NCBI RefSeq assembly: GCF_009858245.1
Contig: NZ_VMSB01000001.1
Coordinates: forward strand, 2,108,001-2,172,000
Length of the DNA: 64,000 bases
Direction of reading: 5' to 3'
Origin: Ornithinibacter aureus
GTDB lineage: Bacteria; Actinomycetota; Actinomycetes; Actinomycetales; Dermatophilaceae
Part shown: piece after piece, positions 57,280 to 64,000 of the stretch
Position numbering within the stretch: position 1 is the first letter of the stretch
How the letters are laid out: every line of letters begins with the position of its first letter
The notes under the pieces: model-generated
The model's input: only the letters and a program-made list of their open reading frames with translations
Told to the model about the DNA's origin: nothing
Database searches by the model: none
Made by a program: the position numbers and the translations under genes

Positions 57280-60229
57280 CCGGCAGCCGGTGGTGAACAC
57301 CAACGGTTCACCCTCCTCGTCGACGAACGCGACCGAGCCGTCGACACCGGTGTTGTCCACCACCGTCAGCCCCGCCAGTCCGGCATCGGACCCGTCGAGG
57401 TTCGCGGTGAACACCGGCCCGAACACACCGGTGACTGAGTCCGACGGCCAGTTCGCGACAGTGCCGTCACCGGCGAAGGAGGTGTGCGATCGGGAGATGC
57501 TGATGTCGCCGGTGTACCCCGGCACGGACACGTCCGTGCCGGAGATCGCGACCTCACCGGTGTACTGCGCGACCTGACCCCCCCCGGCATCCGTGGTCGG
57601 GTAGCCGTCACCGAACGCGTGCGGCAACCGGGTGACTGTGACGGGTGACGGTTCCCACGTGCACCGCGTCACCGCCGTGCCCGCGTAGGTGAAACACACC
57701 TGGACATCCAGGCGCACCGGGGTGCGCTTGGGCACATCCGCGGTCGCCCCCTCCTCGCGCACCGCCGAGTGCAGGTCGAACGTGGAGGTGAACGCCGCCA
57801 ACGTCGACGCCGTGGGAGCCGTCACCGGCACCGCGCTACCCGCGTTCGTCCACCCACCGGCGGTGGTGCCGGCGACACGCCACTGCACCTGCGCCGTGAC
57901 AGCGGTGGCGCCACCCCGGGGTGGGCCACCCGCCGCCACGACGACCTTGCCGGAGGAGGTCGCACCGGTGCCCGGTGACGTCAACGACGCCGCGTCACCC
58001 CACCCGAGGCCGTACGTGACGGGCGCGGACGTCTTGAGCGCCCGCGATACCGCGGTGGCGGTGATGCCGTGCGCACCCTTAGCGGACACGTTCACCGTTA
58101 CCGTCGTCTTCGCCACGGTCGGATCGGTACTGGCCGGGATCTTCACCCGCGATACCGGCGCACCGTCAACACTGACATCGAGGTACCCCGCCGCGCCGTA
58201 GTCTCCCACCACACCCGCAGCGGTGATGGTGCACGTCACCGTCGGCGACGACGGCGCGCTGGGCAGCCACGTCCCGTCCGTAGCGAACGGTGCCGGGCAC
58301 GAGATGACAGGGGCGGGCGGGTTGTTGAAAGCCGTGTAGAACGCCGTCCACGGCGACCACGTCCCATTCCACAACCCCTGATCGTCCACCACCGCGGTAC
58401 GCGCGTAATACAACGTGTTGTTCGCCAACGCCGTGCCCAACGCGCACGACGCGGGAGTCTCCGACGCGGTGTACGTGTACGGCGAGCTCGACCGTGGGCT
58501 CGCACACGACGACACCAACGTCGCCGCACTCGCCGTCGTTGACGAATGCACCTCCACCGTCACCGAGTACCCCAACGGTCCGGGTCGCTGGCCGTCGACG
58601 TAAACGTCGGCTTCGACGCCGACGTGAACCAGTACGTCGAACCCGACACCGGCGTGAACTGATACGACTCCGGCGCCTTCATCACCGGCGCCGACGCCGC
58701 GTTCGGCTTCCTGTTGTACGTGAACGTGATGTACGGGTCCGTGCTCGTCTCCGACGACGCGAACTTCTTCCACCCATAGTTGTCGGTCTCAGACGCCGAC
58801 AGGCGCAACCACCCCGTGGTGTACGCGTTATCCGCCCACCACGACACCAGGCCCGTGATCGGCACCGACACCCGATCATCCGCGCACGACGACGAGTACC
58901 CCTTGGCCACCGTCGCCGACCCGTACTGCGTCCCCGCCCCCGGCTGGTTCGACCACCGCAACGCCGTCGGGTCCGCGATCGACGCAGTGGAGTGCACGTA
59001 GAACGGCTTCGCCGTGCATGAGTACGAATGCGTCTCGTACAGCGACAACGACGCCGACTTGATCTGCAGGTTCTTGAAGTTGGTGAACCCGAACTTCAAG
59101 AACGAGCGCGCCGTGATCGGTCCTCCACCATCACTGGTCCCGACCTTCAACTGGGTTTCAGCCGACGCGTCATACGTGTTCCCCCGCTGCACGTACGCGT
59201 CGAACAACGGGTACGTGTTCGCACCCGTCGCGTAGTTCGGGTCGATCGTGATCGGGAACACCCGGGCCGGGTCGGGTCGGTCAACCACTGCCGGTCCGGG
59301 GTGAGCGTCAACACCGCCTGCCCCTTGCCCTTCTGCGCCACCGTCACGCCGACCGGGGAAATGTTGACCTTCTCCCCCGACTTCTCATCCGTCTTGCCGT
59401 CCCACGCCACGGGCACCGCGAACCGCGACACCACCACCTCCTTGGCGTCCACGAACGACACACTGCCGTCCTTCTCTGCCCGCGCCGTCAACCCCTTCGT
59501 CTTCACCGGCAACGACCACGACACGTCACCCTCCCCAGCGGACTCCACCAGCGCGTCCAGCGCGGCCTGGTCGCGGATCACGGTGAGCTGCTCAAACCCT
59601 GACCGGCGCGACTCCACCACCACATCCAAACCCGGGGCTGCGTCCTTGTACGTCGCCCGGGTTCCGTCCAACACCGGCGCCGGAAGCTTCCCCGGCCAAC
59701 CGAGCACGACCTGACGGGGCGACTTGTCCTTCCCCGGCTTCTCGTCCACCACCATCAGATCCGTGCCGGCGGTGCCCTTCGCCCCGCCCCCGGCGCCCTT
59801 GGTCTTGCCCGCCAGGGAAACACCCAACGGGTGTGACTTCGCCCCGACCGTCCCGTCTGATCGTTCGACCAGGTTCAGGTCGACGTTGCGCCAGGAACCC
59901 TTGGCGTCCTTGAACCGCTGCACCCCCGCGTGCGCCTGCGTCGTGAAGGACCCATCCGGGTTCACCCACGTCGTCGAGAACTCATCCCGCAGTTCTTCAA
60001 CCTCCACCCGGGCACCCTGCGCCCGCGCCGACGCTGCAGCCGAAACCGCATCCGCGGCCGAGGTCACCGGCTTCGGCTTCACCGCGGCAGTGACGACCTC
60101 CACCTGCGGCGGGGCCGCCTGCGCCATCGTCGGCACCAACACCGCCGCCGCAACAACCCCCACCACCCGCCCCAGCAATCGAGCCGACGCACCATCAAAG
60201 AACCAGTGATAACCCCGCGAGGACTCCAC
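57280..60229 (-). pseudogene. Truncated, frameshifted RHS-like secreted protein gene
   Basis: Read leftward from GTG 60229, the product has a signal peptide (RLLGRVVGVVAAAVLVPTM, cut after AQA), an RHS-leader region (VEELRDEFSTTWVNPDGSF, DLNLVERSDGTVG), a DNRLRE/galactose-binding-like domain after ITIDPNYATGANTYPLFDAYV, and fibronectin-like segments to GCRG, where the IS begins. A 5-bp tandem duplication (GTCGG twice, 59271-59280) breaks the frame between DRQWLTDP and ARVFPITIDPNY. A second break near 58580, best explained by one missing C, lies before GYSVTVEVHSS. The C-terminal toxin and YD repeats are gone, so no functional protein can result. Confidence 0.88.
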
Positions 60230-60450
60230 AACAACCCCTCAACCCAACCGACAAGGACGAGGGCCCGAGGGGAAACAATGGCGCCCCACGGCCACACCCG
60301 CACGCCGAAACCGCCCCGTTACCAAAACGTGACTCTTGGCGCAGGTCCAACTCCGAGGTCACCGACTTGGGGTGCGGCGCCGGAGCGACAGGCGTAGCCC
60401 GGCACCCGGTCGTCATCACCCGTCACTTTGGGCGCCCACATCAGCCCCAG

Positions 60451-61464
60451 TTACGTCGAGCCGCGCTCGACGAGCCGGGTCGGCAGCACGGTCTGGGCCG
60501 GTGGCGACTCCCCCGCCAGCCGGGCGAGCAACAGGTCGGCCATCACGCGCCCCATCTCCTCGACGGGCTGGTGCACGCTCGTCAGCCCCGGCTCGGTGTG
60601 ACGGCACACCGGCGAGTCGTCGAACCCGACGACGGCGACGTCCCCCGGCACGCTGAGCCCCGCCCCACGAAGGACGCGAAGCGCACCCATCGCCATGAGA
60701 TCGGAAGCCGCGAACACGGCATCCGGGGTGGGTCCGGCGAGGAGCACCTGGCGCATCGCGACCTCGCCACTGGCCTCGCTGTAGTCGCCCGGTTCGACGA
60801 TGAGGGTGTCCGCTGGCAGGCCCGCGGCGGCCAGGGCATCGCGGGCGCCCTCGAGACGGTCCAGGCCCGACGCCATGTCCCGCGGCCCGGTGAGCACGGC
60901 GATCCGCCGTCGCCCCCGTGCGAGCAGGTGCTCGACGGCGGAGAAGCCCCCCGAGCGGTTGTCGACATCGACGACGCACGCGGGCTGGATGCCGGGCACG
61001 CGGCCCCCGCAGACCGTCGGCACCCCGCGCGACTCGACGATGGTGGGCAGGTCCTCGGGGCCGTGCAGCGACAGCAGGAGCACCCCGTCGACGTACTGGT
61101 CGGTGAGGTAGTCGGCCACCCGACCGCGTTCACGCTGGCTGCCCGCCATCGTGAGGACGAGCTGGTAGGGCGACTGCGCGATCCGCTCGCCGATCCCCCG
61201 CACGGCCGCCGCGAAGTAGGGCTCCCCGAAGATGCGGTCGCCGCTCTCGGAGACGACGAGGGCGACGATGTCGGTGCGCCGGGTGACCAGCGAGCGCGCG
61301 GCCCGGTTGGGCACGTAGCCCAGCGCCTCGACGGCGCGGTTGACGGCATCCCTCGTGGCAGCGCTGACCTGGGGTGAGCCGTTGACCACCCGGGATGCTG
61401 TGCCACGCCCCACGCCGGCGAGGCGGGCGACCTCCTCGATGGTGGGCGGCCGTCTGGCTCCCAT
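60451..61464 (-). CDS. LacI family transcriptional regulator (CebR-like)
   Basis: A 337-residue regulator. The DNA-binding domain is PTIEEVARLAGVGRGTASRVVNGSPQVSAATRDAV (residues 6-40) with hinge LGYVPNRAARSLV; the rest is a sugar-binding domain with DIVALVVSE, AVEHLLARGRRRIAVLTG and VAVVGFDDSP. ATG 61464 gives the typical length; ATG 61557 or GTG 61578 would add about 31-38 residues and lie over an operator. The palindrome TGGGAGCGCTCCCA upstream is the known CebR/CelR site for cellobiose-type repressors, so autoregulation is likely. No transport or glycosidase genes are in the window, so the regulated sugar genes must be elsewhere. Confidence 0.9.
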   Translation of the reverse strand: MGARRPPTIEEVARLAGVGRGTASRVVNGSPQVSAATRDAVNRAVEALGYVPNRAARSLVTRRTDIVALVVSESGDRIFGEPYFAAAVRGIGERIAQSPYQLVLTMAGSQRERGRVADYLTDQYVDGVLLLSLHGPEDLPTIVESRGVPTVCGGRVPGIQPACVVDVDNRSGGFSAVEHLLARGRRRIAVLTGPRDMASGLDRLEGARDALAAAGLPADTLIVEPGDYSEASGEVAMRQVLLAGPTPDAVFAASDLMAMGALRVLRGAGLSVPGDVAVVGFDDSPVCRHTEPGLTSVHQPVEEMGRVMADLLLARLAGESPPAQTVLPTRLVERGST

Positions 61465-61556
61465 GCCGGTGCCGGGTTCCCGGACGGCCCCGGCACGGGT
61501 GCCAGACGGCTCGGGACGGGCGGCGCCGACCCGAGGGCCGGCATCCGTGTGCTCCA

Positions 61557-61570
61557 TGGGAGCGCTCCCA
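61557..61570. promoter_or_regulatory. CebR-type LacI operator
   Basis: TGGGAGCGCTCCCA is a perfect 14-bp palindrome, identical to the established operator of CebR in Streptomyces and CelR in Thermobifida. It lies 93 bp upstream of the preferred LacI start and over the alternative ATG at 61557. Autoregulation by the adjacent gene product is inferred. Confidence 0.85.
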
Positions 61571-61671
61571 TCCACCACGCACCCTTGTGGTCACAGCCGG
61601 GGGTGGGTCGTCCAGCGATTGCCGCCCGTCGTGTCCCAACCGTGACCCGCAGCCATCCGGCCGAGCCGCGG

Positions 61672-62145
61672 TCAGCCGGTGACGACCTCGCCGCCGGCGC
61701 CCTGCCAGGCACCGATGCCACCACCGAGGTGGTAGGCGCCGGTCATCCCGACCGCAGCCATCTCGGACAGTGCGCTGGCCGAGCGGTTGCCGGAGCGGCA
61801 GTACACGGCATACGGGGCACTGGGGTCCAGGGCCGAGACCTGGGCGGAGAAGTCGGGCGACGCGATGTCGATGTTGACGGCCCCCGGCAGGTGACCCTCG
61901 GCGAACTCCGCCGGCGTGCGCACGTCGATGATCGTCGTGCCGGGCAGCTTGAGCGCCGCCGCGAAGCCCGCCGCATCGAGTTCGGCGCCACTGGCCGGAG
62001 CGGTGGCGGCGGTCGGGCCGGCCGTGACCGACGCGTCGGAGCCGGAGCCGCTCGAGCACCCCGCCAGGGTGAGGGACGCGGCCGCCAGGGCGGACACGAG
62101 GACGAGGGTGCCGGTGCGGGCAGAGCGGGCGGTGCGGGCGGTCAT
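61672..62145 (-). CDS. Rhodanese-domain lipoprotein
   Basis: A 157-residue exported lipoprotein. The signal peptide ends in a lipobox (SLTLAGC, Cys 30), followed by a short Ser/Gly/Ala linker and one rhodanese domain (residues about 55-157) with TTIIDVRTPAEFAEGHLPGAVNIDI and the active-site Cys loop VYCRSGNRS. It should sit on the outer face of the membrane and carry persulfide sulfur. ATG 62145 follows TGGAGG. It is divergent from the persulfide dioxygenase gene, with a CstR/CsoR-like operator between them. Confidence 0.92.
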   Translation of the reverse strand: MTARTARSARTGTLVLVSALAAASLTLAGCSSGSGSDASVTAGPTAATAPASGAELDAAGFAAALKLPGTTIIDVRTPAEFAEGHLPGAVNIDIASPDFSAQVSALDPSAPYAVYCRSGNRSASALSEMAAVGMTGAYHLGGGIGAWQGAGGEVVTG

Positions 62146-62192
62146 GGCGGCCTCCAGGAGGGCTGGGTGGAGCGGGTGGGTTGCTCCATGGA

Positions 62193-62211
62193 AATATACC
62201 CCCTAGGGTAT
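62193..62211. promoter_or_regulatory. CsoR/CstR-like operator in the divergent sulfur promoter
   Basis: ATACCC-CCTA-GGGTAT on the plus strand (62196-62211) is flanked on the minus side by ATT, giving ATACCC-TAGG-GGGTATATT in reverse with a -10 hexamer TATATT. This matches the site at 28871-28889 in both the 6-bp arms and the overlapping -10. It lies about 50 bp from each start codon, so one repressor could control both genes. Confidence 0.82.
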
Positions 62212-62262
62212 CTGTTGAGCACATCGACCACACTCCACTCGTAGCCATCCCTGGAGGATTGC

Positions 62263-63642
62263 GTGATCTTCACCCAGTACTACCTCGACTGCCTGTCCCA
62301 GGCCTCCTACCTCGTGGCCGACGAGTCCACCGGCCAGGCCGTCGTCGTCGACCCCCGCCGTGACGTCGCGGAGTACCTCGACGACGCCCGCGCGCAGGGC
62401 CTGACGATCGTCGGCGTCCTCAACACCCACTTCCACGCCGACTTCGTGTCCGGCCACCTCGAGCTCGCCCGCGAGACGGGCGCGTGGATCGGGTACGGCG
62501 AGGCCGCCGTCGCCGACTTCCCGGTGCGCCACCTCGCCGACGGCGAGCGCATCTCGCTCGGTGACGTGACCCTCGAGATCATGGCCACCCCCGGCCACAC
62601 GCCCGAGTCGATCTCCGTCCTCGTGTACGAGCACGCCGACGACGAGGTGGCCTACGGCGTCCTCACCGGCGACGCGCTCTTCATCGGCGACGTCGGCCGC
62701 CCCGACCTGCTCGCCTCCGTCGGGGTGACCGCCGACGAGCTCGGCGTCATGCTCTACGACTCCATCCAGCGCAAGCTCATGGGCCTGCCGGATGCCGTGC
62801 GCGTCTTCCCGGCCCACGGTGCCGGATCGGCGTGCGGCAAGAACCTGTCCACCGAGACGCAGTCGACCATCGGCGAGCAGCGCGCCTTCAACTACGCGTG
62901 CCAGCCGATGTCGCAGGAGGAGTTCGTCGCGGTGGTCACCGAGGGCCAGCCCAGCGCCCCGGCCTACTTCATCTACAACGCGACCCTGAACAAGCAGGAG
63001 CGCGACGTGCGCGACCTCGACGCCGCGGTGCCGGCCCTCACGGCCGAGCAGGTCGAGGCGGCCCTCGCAGCGGGTGCGGTCGTCCACGATGCCCGTGAGG
63101 TGCAGGAGTTCGCCGCGGCCCACCTGCGCGGTTCGGTCAACGTGCCCGCGGACGGCCGGATGGCCGAGACCGTCGGCATGGTGTTCACGCCGGAGCAGCA
63201 GGTCGTCGTCATCGCCCCCGAGGGGGTCGAGCAGGAGGTCGCGACCCGGTTCGCCCGTATCGGCTTCGACCACGTCGTCGGCTACGTCGCCGACCCCGAG
63301 GCGTACTTCCTGGCCCACCAGGACGACGTGACCCGGGCCAGCCGCCTCACCGTCGCCGAGGCCGATGCCGCGTTCGCCCGCGACGAGGTGCAGGTCGTCG
63401 ACATCCGCAACGCCGGCGAGCTCGAGGCCGGCGGGGTGGCCGGGGCGACCCACATCCCCCTCGCCGAGCTGGCGCGCCGGTCGGGCGAGCTCGACCCGAG
63501 CCGCCCGGTGGTCACCTACTGCGCGGGTGGGTGGCGCAGCAGCGTCGCCGCGAGCCTGCTGCGGGCCCAGGGCTTCGCCGACGTCTCCGACATCCTCGGC
63601 GGCTACGGCGCGTGGGAGCGGGCACACGCCACGGCATCCTGA
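62263..63642 (+). CDS. CstB-like persulfide dioxygenase-rhodanese fusion
   Basis: A 459-residue enzyme. Residues 1-240 are a metallo-beta-lactamase fold with VLNTHFHADFVSGH, PGHTPESI and GDALFIGDVGRPDL, the iron ligands of persulfide dioxygenases. Residues about 265-360 form a first rhodanese domain whose active loop lacks Cys (VVVIAPEGV), and about 370-459 a second one with Cys in TYCAGGWRS. The order is that of CstB, which oxidises persulfides to thiosulfate. GTG 62263 follows CTGGAGG. It shares the operator at 62196-62211 with the rhodanese lipoprotein. The CstR-like repressor is not in the window. Confidence 0.9.
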   Translation: MIFTQYYLDCLSQASYLVADESTGQAVVVDPRRDVAEYLDDARAQGLTIVGVLNTHFHADFVSGHLELARETGAWIGYGEAAVADFPVRHLADGERISLGDVTLEIMATPGHTPESISVLVYEHADDEVAYGVLTGDALFIGDVGRPDLLASVGVTADELGVMLYDSIQRKLMGLPDAVRVFPAHGAGSACGKNLSTETQSTIGEQRAFNYACQPMSQEEFVAVVTEGQPSAPAYFIYNATLNKQERDVRDLDAAVPALTAEQVEAALAAGAVVHDAREVQEFAAAHLRGSVNVPADGRMAETVGMVFTPEQQVVVIAPEGVEQEVATRFARIGFDHVVGYVADPEAYFLAHQDDVTRASRLTVAEADAAFARDEVQVVDIRNAGELEAGGVAGATHIPLAELARRSGELDPSRPVVTYCAGGWRSSVAASLLRAQGFADVSDILGGYGAWERAHATAS

Positions 63643-63683
63643 GGCCAGGAGCCAACAGGGCCTGACTCCGGTCGACAGGAGTC

Positions 63684-63741
63684 CCTGGAGAAGTCGTTGC
63701 GGCGGCGAAGGAATCCCTTCACCGCCGCAACGGCTTCCAGC
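63684..63741. repeat. Family B intergenic repeat with strong hairpin
   Basis: GTTGCGGCGGCGAAGG (63696 on) faces CCTTCACCGCCGCAAC across the AAT-containing core of GAAGGAATCCCTTC, and outside it CTGGAGAAG faces GGCTTCCAG. The stem is about 25 bp with few mismatches. It lies downstream of the persulfide dioxygenase gene and probably also ends its transcript. Confidence 0.8.
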
Positions 63742-63798
63742 AGTACCCCTGCGCGGGCGGCCTCCCGACGAACCCCGACCAGATGGCAGGGTTGGCGC

Positions 63799-64000
63799 AT
63801 GCGAGCCCTGACCTACGCCGCGTTCGGCGCCACCCCCGTGGTGACCACCCTCCCCGACCCGGTCGCACCGCCCGGCGGAGCCGTCGTGCGCGTCACCGCG
63901 AGCGGCCTGTGCCGCAGCGACTGGCACGGCTGGATGGGCCACGACAGCGACATCGCGACCTTTCCCCACACCCCGGGCCACGAGTTCGCCGGAGTCGTCG
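63799..64000 (+). CDS. Zinc-dependent alcohol dehydrogenase, N-terminal part (partial)
   Basis: The first 67 residues are visible; the gene runs off the right edge. MRALTYAAFGATPVV, then VTASGLCRSDWHGWMGH and TPGHEFAGVV are the GroES-like domain of medium-chain alcohol dehydrogenases; Cys in GLCRSD and His-Glu in PGHEFAG are the catalytic zinc ligands. Substrate cannot be judged from this part. The start is ATG 63799. Confidence 0.9.
   Translation, partial: MRALTYAAFGATPVVTTLPDPVAPPGGAVVRVTASGLCRSDWHGWMGHDSDIATFPHTPGHEFAGVV

Noticed and set aside
1-64000. GGATGCCG as a replication-polarity (KOPS-like) motif
   Set aside because: Copies occur in both orientations in similar numbers across the window, whereas such motifs are strongly skewed to one strand.
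1-64000. tRNA or rRNA genes
   Set aside because: No cloverleaf with a GGTTCGAATCC-type T-loop or rRNA-like conserved block was found on reading either strand.

Overview
The window is a chromosomal segment of a high-GC Gram-positive bacterium, most likely an actinobacterium of the Micrococcales (Intrasporangiaceae-like). The reasons are the very high GC content with G/C at third codon positions, frequent GTG starts, many ATGA/GTGA start-stop overlaps, and a bacterial proteasome activator (Bpa) ending in GQYL. The family-level placement is inference. No rRNA, tRNA or CRISPR array was seen.

Layout. 1-10.1 kb: end of a quinone oxidoreductase, a DUF1304 membrane protein, a PadR-controlled ABC exporter, an MFS exporter, an XRE/DUF2975 pair, bpa and a large FAD dehydrogenase. 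10.1-23.2 kb: metabolic genes (HAD phosphatase, a DUF998-metallophosphoesterase fusion, SGNH lipase, xylulokinase, GlgC-like nucleotidyltransferase, flavoprotein, glycerate kinase). 23.2-28.8 kb: a leftward operon (acyl-CoA dehydrogenase, SDR, APH-like kinase, SDR, hydroxyacid dehydrogenase) with a divergent TetR regulator. 28.9-38.9 kb: a CPVC-motif membrane protein behind a CsoR/CstR-like operator, a molybdopterin oxidoreductase with an enoyl-CoA hydratase, an MFS exporter, a quinone oxidoreductase, nadE, an acyltransferase/GNAT pair and a VapBC module. 39.1-53.7 kb: macro-domain protein, ferredoxin-reductase-like flavoprotein, methyltransferase, a DUF952-aldose epimerase fusion, a cysteine-desulfurase-like enzyme with a GNAT, a TetR-MMPL pair, a LysR regulator facing a 58-residue ORF, and an exonuclease/CNMP-CBS-DUF294 pair.

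53.8-60.3 kb is an accessory island: an AAA/DUF4143 ATPase behind an AT-rich promoter, a decayed duplicate of the neighbouring CNMP gene's 5' end, an IS256-family element without visible target duplication, and an RHS-like secreted protein gene broken by two frameshifts and cut off by the insertion sequence. 60.4-64 kb: a LacI regulator with a CebR-type operator, then a divergent rhodanese lipoprotein and CstB-like persulfide dioxygenase that share an operator nearly identical to the one at 28.9 kb, which suggests one sulfur- or copper-responsive regulon.

Two genome-scale signals stand out. First, the octamer GGATGCCG (either strand) occurs about every 600-700 bp in the core, inside and outside genes, but almost vanishes in the island. 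Second, the intergenic regions carry several unrelated families of long palindromic repeats; at least four recur within the window, and one has formed a perfect 26-bp inverted repeat inside the glycerate kinase reading frame.
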